Origin: Syntrophales bacterium
Lineage (GTDB): Bacteria > Desulfobacterota > Syntrophia > Syntrophales > UBA5619
Assembly: GCA_023229765.1 (NCBI GenBank)
Contig: JALNYO010000007.1
Span: 62,001 to 126,000 of the forward strand
Length of the DNA: 64,000 nt
Reading direction: 5' to 3'
Shown here: positions 25,530-33,357 of the stretch, piece after piece
How positions within the stretch are numbered: the first letter of the stretch is position 1
How the letters are laid out: each line of letters starts with the position of its first letter
Translations under genes and position numbers: made by a program
The notes under the pieces: generated by a model
Databases searched by the model: none
Told to the model about the DNA's origin: nothing
The model's input: only the letters and a program-made list of their open reading frames with translations

Positions 25530-26695
25530 TATCCCCTCACTCCATAAAATTCATAAGGTTCGGAAAGCTTCCCCGCGGCCGCCCTCTTTACCATATCAAC
25601 AAAATCAATAACCTGTATATCCCGGCCGCCCAGCCCGATGATGAAATTCACTACAGCGGGGCGAGCAGGCTCATCATAAAGAGCGGAGCGGATTTCGGAA
25701 AAAACCGGCCCTCCCGGCCCGCCGAAAGATACCGCCCTGTCCATAACGGCAACCACCCGAATTCCCTTTACCGCCTTTTTAAGGTCTTCAAAAGGAAAGG
25801 GGCGCCACAGTTTGATCTTTACAAGACCAGCCTTTATTCCCTGCTGGCGCAGCTCGTCAACCGCAACCTCCGCGGTTTCCCCCATCGATCCCATCGTTAC
25901 CATGGCCACGTCGGCATCTTCGGTCCGGTAAGTCTGCACCGGCTCATATTTGCGGCCGAACAGCTCTTCCCATTCCTTCCATACCTCCTTGATAACCGTG
26001 AGCGAGTTGACCAGGGCCGCGTCCTTTGACTTCTGCGCTTCCGCGAAGATCTCCGGCATCGCGAGGGTTCCCATCGAAACAGGCTTGTCCGGGTGCAGGG
26101 TCGCATAGGGGACATAAGGCGGCAAAAAACGATCCACCTCCTCCTGATCGGGCATAAAGAGCGGCTCGACCATGTGGGTGAGCTGAAAGCCGTCCATCAT
26201 TACATCAACAGGCAACATCACGTCGCGGTGTTCGGCAACCTTGTAGGCCTGAATAACCATGTCCACCGCTTCCTGGCCGTTTTCCGAAAAGAAGGTGATC
26301 CAGCCGGTATCCCGCATCGGCATGATATCGCTGTGATCGTTCCAGATATTGATAGGGGAGGAAACTGCCCGGTTTGCCACGATCATGACGATCGGCAGCC
26401 TCATCCCCGAGGCAATCGGCATAATTTCGCTCATGTAGAGGAGCCCTTGGGAACTGGTTGCCGTGATCACGCGCGCGCCGGTCCCCGAGGCGCCGATAGC
26501 GGCGCTGAGGGCGGAATGCTCGCCTTCCACAGTGATAAAAGAGGCATCTACCCGTCCATCGTTGACGATATCGGAAAGATGCTCGGCAACGTGGGACTGA
26601 GGCGTGATGGGATATACGGCTGCCACCTCAAATCGGCACAGGGCGGCCGCCTCCGCCGCTGCAATTGCGACTTCAATTCCTATTCTTTTTCCCAT
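25529..26695 (-). CDS. porA: 2-oxoacid:ferredoxin oxidoreductase, alpha subunit
   Basis: This 388-residue subunit has AVYPITPQSHVAEHL near residue 26, FITVEGEHSALSAAIGASGTGAR near 54, TSSQGLLYMSEIMPIASGMRLPIV near 80 and INIWNDHSD near 114, all typical of the PorA pyrimidine-binding domain. The C-terminal transketolase-like part (VRVVAVMDRAVSFGGPGGP region) is complete. The four-subunit plan resembles pyruvate:ferredoxin oxidoreductase, but branched-chain or aryl 2-oxoacid substrates cannot be excluded from sequence alone. It starts 3 bases after porD ends. Confidence 0.95.
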   Translation of the reverse strand: MGKRIGIEVAIAAAEAAALCRFEVAAVYPITPQSHVAEHLSDIVNDGRVDASFITVEGEHSALSAAIGASGTGARVITATSSQGLLYMSEIMPIASGMRLPIVMIVANRAVSSPINIWNDHSDIMPMRDTGWITFFSENGQEAVDMVIQAYKVAEHRDVMLPVDVMMDGFQLTHMVEPLFMPDQEEVDRFLPPYVPYATLHPDKPVSMGTLAMPEIFAEAQKSKDAALVNSLTVIKEVWKEWEELFGRKYEPVQTYRTEDADVAMVTMGSMGETAEVAVDELRQQGIKAGLVKIKLWRPFPFEDLKKAVKGIRVVAVMDRAVSFGGPGGPVFSEIRSALYDEPARPAVVNFIIGLGGRDIQVIDFVDMVKRAAAGKLSEPYEFYGVRG

Positions 26696-26698
26696 TCC

Positions 26699-26992
26699 TT
26701 ACCCCTCCTCATCCGCCATTGCAATGGCGCCTGTCCAGCACTCTTTCGCACAGATGCCGCACCCTTTGCAGTAGTCCAGATTGGCCTCAAAAAACCCGTC
26801 GGCATCTTCGGTTATGCAACCTTCAGGACAGTATATGTAACAAAGACCACACTTTATGCATTTAACCTTATCCCAAAGCGGGCGTTTCGCCCGCCAGCTT
26901 CCAGTATGATACTCCGAGGCGCTCCCCGGGCGGAAAACCATGCAGCCTGGGTTGATCTCCTGCCATGTTTCAGGCCATTTTTTGTCTGACAT
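26699..26992 (-). CDS. porD: 2-oxoacid:ferredoxin oxidoreductase, delta (ferredoxin) subunit
   Basis: This 97-residue protein has two [4Fe-4S] motifs, CIKCGLCYIYCP (about residue 46) and CKGCGICAKECW (about 75). The N-terminal part (SWRAKRPLWDKVKCIKC) matches PorD subunits, which carry electrons from the alpha-beta core to soluble ferredoxin. Spacing to porC is 22 bases. Confidence 0.94.
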   Translation of the reverse strand: MSDKKWPETWQEINPGCMVFRPGSASEYHTGSWRAKRPLWDKVKCIKCGLCYIYCPEGCITEDADGFFEANLDYCKGCGICAKECWTGAIAMADEEG

Positions 26993-27014
26993 CGTGATAC
27001 CTCAAGAATTATTT

Positions 27015-27569
27015 TTATCCTTCGTTGATAACCCTGACCTCTTCGTAGGCGCGCTTCGCGGCGGTCTGGTTTTTTACCGCTATTCTGCCGAATCTTTTCT
27101 TGATGGGCTCTTCGAGCGCGGACATCTTCACCACTCCGGTAATTTTGACTACGGCGCCAAGCATAGTCGTATTGGTAATGGGAACGCCCAGTTCCTCCCG
27201 CGCGATCCCGATGGCATCGCAAACAGCGATTTTACCTTCGAATTTGATATTGGCCCGGAGTTCTTCAAGACTTTTGGTCGTGTTGATAATCAACACGCCC
27301 GATCGCTTCAGCCCTTCCGCGACATCCACCATCGCAATCAGGCTTTCGTCAAGCACCACGACAACATCCGGGTTGTAGATTCCCGAACGGATTTTTATCT
27401 GCTTCTCATCCACCCGGTTAAAGGCGGCGACCGGCGCCCCGCGTCTCTCCGGACCGAAACTGGGGAACCCCTGGGCGAATCTTCCCTCGCCAATGGCCGA
27501 CAGCGCCAGCAGTTCCACCGACGTTACCGCTCCCTGACCGCCTCTCCCATGCCATCTGATTTCTAACAT
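27015..27569 (-). CDS. porC: 2-oxoacid:ferredoxin oxidoreductase, gamma subunit
   Basis: This 184-residue gamma subunit has MLEIRWHGRGGQGAVTSVELL at the start, FPSFGPERRGAPVAAFNRV near residue 37 and NTTMLGAVVKITG near 129, diagnostic for the POR/KOR gamma family. It is the first gene of the porCDAB-nuoEFG-like series. recR ends 84 bases upstream on the same strand, so co-transcription with dnaX-ybaB-recR is possible; no promoter stands out in that gap. Confidence 0.95.
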   Translation of the reverse strand: MLEIRWHGRGGQGAVTSVELLALSAIGEGRFAQGFPSFGPERRGAPVAAFNRVDEKQIKIRSGIYNPDVVVVLDESLIAMVDVAEGLKRSGVLIINTTKSLEELRANIKFEGKIAVCDAIGIAREELGVPITNTTMLGAVVKITGVVKMSALEEPIKKRFGRIAVKNQTAAKRAYEEVRVINEG

Positions 27570-27652
27570 TCGTCAAATCTCCCGTGTTAATTGGCTTTTT
27601 AAAATATCGGGCTGTCCCATATAATACTTGGCAAAATCTGTCAACAGCCGAT

Positions 27653-28252
27653 TCATGTATTTCGCCTGAATTCGAGGCTCTTGGCAAGCGTCATCTTGTC
27701 CGTGTAGCGAAGGTCCCCCCCCATGGGAATGCCAAAGGCTATCCGGCTTACCTTAATATCCCGGTCTCTCAGCAGCCGGGAAATCAGCAGAGCGGTCGCC
27801 TCTCCGGATGTATCGGGATTGGTTGCCAGGATAACCTCTTTGATCGGCTGCCGGGAAACGCGCTCCAGCAGTTCCGCGATGCGCAGCTTGTCCGGCCCTA
27901 TCCCGTCAAGCGGAGAGATCGCGCCGTGGAGGACATGATAAACCCCATGATACTCGCCGCTCCCCTCCAGCGCAATCAGCGAATCCGGATCCTCAACAAC
28001 GCAGATGAGCGACTGATCGCGCCGCTGATCGGCGCAGATACCGCAGAGTTCCCCTTCCGCCAGATTGAAACAGGCGGAGCAGAAACGGATCTTGCGCTTG
28101 ACATCGAGCAGACTCTCGGCAAAGAAGCGGACCTCCTCCTCCGAGGAGCGCAGCACATGGTTAGCCAGACGCGCCGCTGTCTTCTCGCCTATTCCGGGAA
28201 ATTTGGCAAACTCTTTGATAAGGTTCTGTATGGGAAGTGCATAGCCTGACAT
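27653..28252 (-). CDS. recR: Recombination protein RecR
   Basis: This 199-residue RecR acts with RecF/RecO in recombinational repair. Features are the helix-hairpin-helix region (LIKEFAKFPGIGEKTAARLANHVL), the zinc finger CSACFNLAEGELCGIC near residue 57, a TOPRIM domain (ICVVEDPDSLIALE, GVYHVLHGAISPLDGIGPDKLRI) and the C-terminal RIAFGIPMGGDLRYTDKMTLAKSL Walker-B-like segment. The dnaX-ybaB-recR order is widely conserved; ybaB ends 8 bases upstream. Confidence 0.97.
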   Translation of the reverse strand: MSGYALPIQNLIKEFAKFPGIGEKTAARLANHVLRSSEEEVRFFAESLLDVKRKIRFCSACFNLAEGELCGICADQRRDQSLICVVEDPDSLIALEGSGEYHGVYHVLHGAISPLDGIGPDKLRIAELLERVSRQPIKEVILATNPDTSGEATALLISRLLRDRDIKVSRIAFGIPMGGDLRYTDKMTLAKSLEFRRNT

Positions 28253-28260
28253 GGAGCACC

Positions 28261-28572
28261 CTATGCCAGACCCGGGATCTGAAGACCGCCGGTTATCTTG
28301 CCCATCTCAGTTGCAGCGAGCTCCTGCGCCTTGCGAACCCCTTCGTTTACCGCCGCAACTATCAAATCCTGAAGCATCTCGACATCTTCTGGATTTACGA
28401 CCTCTTTTTCGATCTTCAGCGAAAGAATCATGAACCTGCCGTTGACGGTGACCGAAACCATCCCGCCGCCCGCTGTTGCGTCCACGGTCCGTTCAGCCAG
28501 CTCCTCCTGCAGTTTCATGACGTTTTCCTGCATCTTCTTGGCCTGTTTCATTATGTTCCCAAAATTCTGCAC
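28261..28572 (-). CDS. ybaB: YbaB/EbfC nucleoid-associated protein
   Basis: This 103-residue DNA-binding protein has NFGNIMKQAKKMQENVMKLQEEL at the start, then GGGMVSVTVNGRFMILSLKI and LQDLIVAAVNEGVRKAQEL, the classic YbaB pattern. The GTG at 28572 is chosen because GGAGGCAAGGAGG lies just upstream; the longer frame extends into dnaX without family support. It lies between dnaX and recR as in most bacteria. Confidence 0.94.
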   Translation of the reverse strand: MQNFGNIMKQAKKMQENVMKLQEELAERTVDATAGGGMVSVTVNGRFMILSLKIEKEVVNPEDVEMLQDLIVAAVNEGVRKAQELAATEMGKITGGLQIPGLA

Positions 28573-28663
28573 CGATTTTACCTCCTTGCCTCCTGAAATA
28601 AGTTCTTCAAAATACCAGCCCCCACCAAAGCGACCAAGTTTTCTTTTTCGAGCGGGCGCCTTT

Positions 28664-30475
28664 TCAGCGCTCGGAGCGGTCATCCTGATCCAGGTCCTCA
28701 TCCAACGGCGGCATCTCGGAAAGGGCTGCGGCAACCTCTTTATCGCGCACTTTCACTTCCTTTACCTCCGCGCCGGGAAAGACATCGAGAATCTTCCGAA
28801 CCAGCGGATGAGAGAGCGCCTCACGCCGGATTTCCCTGTTGTGATTATTTTTTTCCGCCAGGTTATTTCCCTTGGGCGCGTTTCCCCCGTTTGCCGATAT
28901 GACAGTTTCTATCTCCAGCTTTGTTTCCCTTTGCCAAAACTGCCGGCAGTAACCGGCCAGTTTATCCTTGCGCTTAACAACATCGTTGTAGAAAAGGTAC
29001 CCTTTTTCAAAACCGATCCGGAGAATCCCCTCTTCGCAGCAAAGGCATTGACCCTGCTGGAGCTTTGCGGAAAGGGCAGGTTCATGCTCTTTAAGGAACT
29101 CCCTGAAGCCTTCCCATCCCTTCCCCACATTCAGACCTCCACCTGCCTGCCCGGCGTTCGGGCTTGGCATAATTCCTTCTCTTTCATCACCCGCAACACC
29201 AACGCCATAGGCAGGGCGCTCCTCCCTTGCGGCCGGCGCCGAGGGTGAACCATATCTTTCTGCAAGGGCTCCCCCGCGGGCCTCCCTGCGCGGGGAAGAA
29301 ACGGCGCCAATCTTTTCTGTTCCTCCGCCCAGGCGAATTTCCAGCCCTTCCATCCTCTCAATGAGCGCTTCCAGCGGGATGATCTTTTCCAGATATGCCA
29401 TCCGGCAGAGCACCGCCTCCAGATTCAGGCGGGGGTTCTGACTCCGGCGCACATTCTCCTCCTCGGCCATCAGCAGCTCCAGGAGGCGCTGCAGGGTTCC
29501 CGCTTCCTGCCCCTCGGTCTGCTGTCGCAGGCGAGCCGTCTCTTCCATGGGGATGTCGATCAGGGCGTCGTTGTCGTTTACAATTTTCACGAGCAGCAGG
29601 TTGCGGAAATGGTTCAGCAGGGTTTGATAAAAATAACGCATATCGAGGCCGTAATAGTAGGCCTCGTCGATGATTTTCAGACAGCGGCCGGCATCCCTGG
29701 CCAGCACCGCCTCGGATAAAGCCAGCAGAAAGCGGCGATCGGAACGGCCGATAATTTCCTCTACCGCCTCATCTTTGATCGCGCTGCCCGCGTATGAAAT
29801 AACCTGATCGAAGATGCTCTGGGAATCGCGCAGACTGCCATCGCCCGCCTCGGCAATCCAGGCAAGGGCGCTGTCGCTGACGTCGATAGTTTCCGTGGCC
29901 GCTATCCATCGGAGATTTTCTTTGATCTGCTTCTGGGAAATCCTTCGGAAGTCGAAACACTGACAGCGGGAGCGGATCGTGGCCGGCACCTTGTTCGTCT
30001 CTGTGGTCGCGAAGATAAAAATAACATGAGCAGGAGGCTCCTCCAGGGTTTTAAGCAGCGCGTTAAACGCCTCCCTGGTGAGCATGTGCACCTCGTCGAT
30101 GATGTAAATCTTGTAGCGGCCGGAAGCGGCGGCGAATTTGACATTTTCCCGCAGTTCGCGAATTTCGTCTATCCCCCGGTTGGAGGCGCCGTCTATTTCC
30201 CGGACATCGATGGCGTTTCCGTTCGTGATTTCCCGGCAATGGACGCATTCGTTGCAGGGCGTCGGGGTCGGCCCGGTTTCGCAGTTAAGGGCCTTCGCGA
30301 GTATCCGGGCAACCGACGTCTTGCCTACCCCGCGTGGCCCGCTGAAGAGAAAGGCGTGGGCAATGCGATTTTGGGAAACCGCATTTTGCAGCGTCCTGAC
30401 GACGTGCTCCTGCCCTGTTACCTCTTCAAATTTCTGGGGGCGGCACTTTCGTGCCAGAACGCGGTATTCCTGCAC
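28664..30475 (-). CDS. dnaX: DNA polymerase III subunits gamma/tau
   Basis: This 603-residue clamp-loader ATPase has Walker A GPRGVGKTSVARILAKALNC near residue 45, a zinc module (C..PCNECVHC), IIDEVHMLTREAFNALLKTLEEPP (Walker B, about 118) and the SRC arginine-finger region. Past residue 370 is a variable linker and a C-terminal tau-like domain. A run of seven A residues (plus-strand T at 28849-28855) in GAA AAA AAT would, on -1 slippage, lead straight to TAA and give a product about 60 residues shorter. The start is a GTG following GGAGCG. The SRP RNA gene lies directly upstream. Confidence 0.97.
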   Translation of the reverse strand: MQEYRVLARKCRPQKFEEVTGQEHVVRTLQNAVSQNRIAHAFLFSGPRGVGKTSVARILAKALNCETGPTPTPCNECVHCREITNGNAIDVREIDGASNRGIDEIRELRENVKFAAASGRYKIYIIDEVHMLTREAFNALLKTLEEPPAHVIFIFATTETNKVPATIRSRCQCFDFRRISQKQIKENLRWIAATETIDVSDSALAWIAEAGDGSLRDSQSIFDQVISYAGSAIKDEAVEEIIGRSDRRFLLALSEAVLARDAGRCLKIIDEAYYYGLDMRYFYQTLLNHFRNLLLVKIVNDNDALIDIPMEETARLRQQTEGQEAGTLQRLLELLMAEEENVRRSQNPRLNLEAVLCRMAYLEKIIPLEALIERMEGLEIRLGGGTEKIGAVSSPRREARGGALAERYGSPSAPAAREERPAYGVGVAGDEREGIMPSPNAGQAGGGLNVGKGWEGFREFLKEHEPALSAKLQQGQCLCCEEGILRIGFEKGYLFYNDVVKRKDKLAGYCRQFWQRETKLEIETVISANGGNAPKGNNLAEKNNHNREIRREALSHPLVRKILDVFPGAEVKEVKVRDKEVAAALSEMPPLDEDLDQDDRSER

Positions 30476-30506
30476 AAACGCTCCTGTAAAAAAACGGATG
30501 AATAGG

Positions 30507-30608
30507 GATAGCCGGGTTTATCCGCAGCACACGCCGGTGACTGCTGCCGCTGCTTCCTTCCGGACCTGACGGGGTTAACAGGCCGCCGTCGCACGGGACC
30601 CGGCTATC
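30507..30608 (-). ncRNA. ffs: Signal recognition particle RNA, bacterial small type (4.5S)
   Basis: On the minus strand the ends GATAGCCGGGT and ACCCGGCTATC pair (11 bp), and the apical region carries the invariant CAGGTCCGGAAGGAAGCAGC, the Ffh-binding hairpin. About 102 nt, typical of the short gram-negative RNA. It lies between tRNA-Ser and dnaX, a common arrangement. Confidence 0.95.
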
Positions 30609-30619
30609 TTTCTGGCAAG

Positions 30620-30639
30620 AAGGGGCCTGGAAGCCCCTT
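30620..30639 (-). terminator. Hairpin between tRNA-Ser and SRP RNA
   Basis: AAGGGGC and GCCCCTT form a 7-bp stem with a 6-base loop. On the minus strand it follows the tRNA by 8 bases and is followed by only a short, interrupted T-run (TTCTT overlapping the stem end). It may be a partial terminator or a processing signal. Confidence 0.5.
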
Positions 30640-30647
30640 GATTATCA

Positions 30648-30741
30648 TGGCGGAGAGAGCGGGATTCGAACCCGCGGTACACCTTTGTGGGCGCACACAC
30701 GATTTCCAGTCGTGCTCCTTCAGCCGCTCGGACATCTCTCC
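30648..30741 (-). tRNA. tRNA-Ser (anticodon GGA)
   Basis: The acceptor arms GGAGAGA and TCTCTCC pair; the anticodon loop is CTGGAAA with GGA; a long variable arm (GTGTGCGCCCACAAAGGTGTAC) marks a class II serine tRNA; and the T-arm is GGGTTCGAATCCC. The CCA end is encoded (30648-30650). It reads UCC/UCU codons. Confidence 0.97.
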
Positions 30742-30768
30742 ATGTTTTTCCCGGCCAATAATTTTGCC

Positions 30769-30798
30769 CTTATATGAGCTTAACAATCTGTCTGTCAA
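30769..30798 (-). promoter_or_regulatory. Strong sigma-70 promoter for tRNA-Ser/ffs/dnaX
   Basis: On the minus strand TTGACA (30798-30793) is followed after 18 bases by TATAAG (30774-30769). The start would fall about 20 bases ahead of the tRNA. The remaining 290 bases up to 31091 hold no gene that could be supported. Confidence 0.75.
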
Positions 30799-31091
30799 GA
30801 AATTTGTCGCTGCCGGGCAGCCGTGCTGTAAATTGTAGTCATAGTGAGAATAAATATTACTCTGACCCCAATTTACAATTTACCGAAAAAAGGTTTTGCT
30901 TTTTTGTCCTTTTGTGGCATATTCCCCCGCCGACAATTGTTGCTGGATATAAAATAAGCTGAATAACAACAATATTTTTAAGCACATCTAAATGATGTAG
31001 ATGCATATATGCGTTATCCGTTTTGATCGTTCGTTGAACCTGTTAGGCATGGTGGTAAACAAACCTTAAAAAACATGACGGGAGAATTAGC

Positions 31092-32435
31092 ATGGGATTA
31101 CAAATGAGCGCTGTGGAAATTATTGCAATAATCATCTTTCTGGCAACAATTACAGTAGTTATCACGGGTTGGTTCGACAGCGTGATCGCGGCTCTCCTGG
31201 GAGTCGTGGCCATGATCTGTTTCGGGGTCATGACGGACATCGACGCCTTCAAGTTTGTCGATTGGAACGTGATCGCCATCCTGCTTGCCATCTGGACCAT
31301 CTCCGGATTTTTCGGAAGATCAGGCGTTCCCGCGTACCTGTCAGCCGTCGTGTTGAAGCTGTCCCGCGGTAATGTTCCACTGTTTGTAGTCAGCGTCGGC
31401 GCCCTGGCAGGCCTCGTTTCGATGCTCATTGATAATGTTGTGGTCGTCCTGATGTTCGCCCCTGTCATCTTCCATGCCTGCCGGCGCTTCAAGCTTCCCG
31501 CCTTCGGGCCAGTTCTTTTCATGGGACTCTGCGCGAATTTCATGGGAACAGCGATGCTTCTGGGAGATCTGCCCCCGCAGATGCTCCACAGTGTTGCCAA
31601 GATTGAGTTCTCGGGTTTTATCTGGTTCATGGGAAGGCCCTCTTCCTTTTTCATCCTGCTGATTGCCTATATCATCACCTGCGCCTTCTTCTACTGGAAA
31701 TTCAAGAAGGACTTCTCCGCGATCAAAATGGATATCTCTTCCATGGAAAATGAGAACCCCCTTGATTACATCAAGGATAAGCCCTTCGCGATAATCTCCT
31801 GCGGAATTTTTATTCTGACCATCCTGGCCATGGCCTTCCGGGAGAAATTTGGTTTTCACCTGGGGTTCATCGCCATGTGGGGCGCTCTGGCCAGCATCCT
31901 GTTTTTCACGATTTTCAAGGATCGCTTCACAGTGGAAATCCCCGATGTTGAGGAAATCCTCAAGGAACTCGACTGGCGCGCCATTTTCTTTTATGTCTCA
32001 CTGTTTGCGCTGGTCGGCGGCCTTGATCACGCCGGCGTGATCAAGGTTATCGCGGCGGCGATTACCCCGATGATCAAAGAGAGTCTGGTAGTAGGCAGCT
32101 CTGTCGTTTACTGGGTCACGGCGCCCATCGTGGGTTTGGTCGAGCACGACGCCTACATCCTGACGATGCTTTATGTCATTCGCGACCTCGGCGCCGAGGG
32201 GATAAATCCCTGGCCTCTTTACTGGATGCTGCTTTGGGCGGGCACGCTGGGAAGCAACCTGACGATAGCCGGCGCCCCCGCCTTGTTCGTCGCAAAAAAT
32301 CTCGCCGACAAAGAAGACCAGCGCCGGAGCACTTTGAAGGAGTTTTTGAGCATCTCTACGCCTTATGTGCTGATTTCCCTCCTTTCCTGTTACGTGCCCG
32401 CAATGCTCGTCTGGGTGCTGCCGTTTGCCAAATAG
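31092..32435 (+). CDS. SLC13/ArsB/NhaD-superfamily ion transporter
   Basis: This 447-residue membrane protein has about 11-12 hydrophobic segments of the ion-transporter superfamily (DASS/SLC13, ArsB, NhaD). Recognisable pieces are FKFVDWNVIAILLAIWTISGFFGRSG near residue 55, SMLIDNVVVVLMFAPV near 115 and the second-half SNLTIAGAPALFVAKN near 395, the paired hairpin motifs that line the transport site. The substrate is not identifiable; Na+/H+ or a carboxylate are the main options. It is a single-gene unit, with GGGAGAA 8 bases before the ATG. Confidence 0.85.
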   Translation: MGLQMSAVEIIAIIIFLATITVVITGWFDSVIAALLGVVAMICFGVMTDIDAFKFVDWNVIAILLAIWTISGFFGRSGVPAYLSAVVLKLSRGNVPLFVVSVGALAGLVSMLIDNVVVVLMFAPVIFHACRRFKLPAFGPVLFMGLCANFMGTAMLLGDLPPQMLHSVAKIEFSGFIWFMGRPSSFFILLIAYIITCAFFYWKFKKDFSAIKMDISSMENENPLDYIKDKPFAIISCGIFILTILAMAFREKFGFHLGFIAMWGALASILFFTIFKDRFTVEIPDVEEILKELDWRAIFFYVSLFALVGGLDHAGVIKVIAAAITPMIKESLVVGSSVVYWVTAPIVGLVEHDAYILTMLYVIRDLGAEGINPWPLYWMLLWAGTLGSNLTIAGAPALFVAKNLADKEDQRRSTLKEFLSISTPYVLISLLSCYVPAMLVWVLPFAK

Positions 32436-32466
32436 TCTTTCTGAAAAGTTTTATAGTATTTTGATC

Positions 32467-32493
32467 TTGACAGGAGGAGACAACTGATATAGA
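32467..32493 (+). promoter_or_regulatory. rpsT: Candidate promoter of rpsT
   Basis: TTGACA (32467-32472) is followed after 15 bases by TATAGA (32488-32493), giving a leader of about 30 bases before rpsT. The same TTGACA/15-16/-TAGA layout is seen at 7763 and 45204. Confidence 0.5.
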
Positions 32494-32529
32494 TGTTGCA
32501 TCCCAAAATATATGAAGGAGGAAGTTTTT

Positions 32530-32796
32530 TTGGCTACACATAAATCTGCTGAAAAAAGAGACAGGCAGGACGTTAAACGTCTTGAACGCAACAGGGCGGT
32601 TAAAGCGAGCGTTAAAACCGCGATCAAGGCCGCGAGGGAAAACATCGGCGCGGGTAACGGCGAAAAGGCTGCGGCTTCTTTGGCAAAAGTCATTCCCGTT
32701 ATCGCCAAAGCGGCGGCCCGGGGGACGATTCACAAAAACAACGCCGCCCGCAAGATTTCCCGCCTGACCAAACTCGCAAACGCCGTTAAAGCCTGA
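32530..32796 (+). CDS. rpsT: 30S ribosomal protein S20
   Basis: This 88-residue, Lys/Ala-rich helical protein binds 16S rRNA. HKSAEKRDRQ..RLERNRAVKASVKTAIKA and GTIHKNNAARKISRLTKLANAV are typical of S20. The start is TTG at 32530, since AAGGAGGA lies 7 bases upstream; the ATG at 32512 overlaps that site. Rare TTG starts are also known for rpsT in other bacteria and may help autoregulation. It is convergent with lptE, only 3 bases apart. Confidence 0.95.
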   Translation: MATHKSAEKRDRQDVKRLERNRAVKASVKTAIKAARENIGAGNGEKAAASLAKVIPVIAKAAARGTIHKNNAARKISRLTKLANAVKA

Positions 32797-32799
32797 TTT

Positions 32800-33345
32800 T
32801 TAGAAATTTGACATCATCATCTGATACGCCCTCTCGGCTGAGTCCCCCGCCAGTTTGAGAAGGGCGTTTTTTCTGTTTTTTTCCGTCAAGGCCATGTTGG
32901 CGACAAGGTAATCGCCTGTCCCAGTTACCGCCCGGTTTTCCCAGATGAGGCGGCCGCTGGCCCGTTCTTCAAAGATAACTGACATCCCGACAGTCATCCG
33001 TTCTTCCGCCGCAAGGTTTGATGACTTGTAGGAAAGGGGCGAGATCTGAATGCTGTTGACGCTCCCTCGGCAGATAACATCTGCTTTGTCCCTGCTTTCA
33101 GTCAGTTGAAAACGGCCCTCCTGCACAAAGCGATTGATAAACGCGCTGCGAACGATGTTTCCGGCATAGGCCTCGCTCGTTTTATTGACAAATCCCTCCA
33201 CAAAAAAGGTCCGCAGATGCGGGAGGTTCACTTCCTCTCCACCCGGAAAATGGTATCCGCAACCGGCCAAAATCAACAAGGCCAGGAATATCAGGAAGCT
33301 GTTTCTAACAATCCGGGGGAAAATATTCACTGTTGCGAACCTCAT
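32800..33345 (-). CDS. lptE: LPS-assembly lipoprotein LptE
   Basis: This 181-residue outer-membrane lipoprotein has a signal sequence ending in the lipobox LAGC (Cys about residue 29), followed by GYHFPGGEEVNLP, the start of the LptE/RlpB domain, and TFFVEGFVNKTSEAYAGNIVRSAFINRFVQEGRF. It plugs the LptD barrel to insert lipopolysaccharide, evidence for a gram-negative outer membrane. It lies directly after leuS (12 bases), as in many proteobacteria. Confidence 0.93.
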   Translation of the reverse strand: MRFATVNIFPRIVRNSFLIFLALLILAGCGYHFPGGEEVNLPHLRTFFVEGFVNKTSEAYAGNIVRSAFINRFVQEGRFQLTESRDKADVICRGSVNSIQISPLSYKSSNLAAEERMTVGMSVIFEERASGRLIWENRAVTGTGDYLVANMALTEKNRKNALLKLAGDSAERAYQMMMSNF

Positions 33346-33357
33346 GGCGGCTGTTTT

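Noticed and set aside
23946..25547. 533-residue plus-strand ORF
   Set aside because: Antisense to nuoE and porB; no recognisable domain.
30638..30838. Plus-strand ORF starting MIIMAERAGFEP
   Set aside because: A well-known type of false ORF read from the antisense strand of tRNA-Ser.
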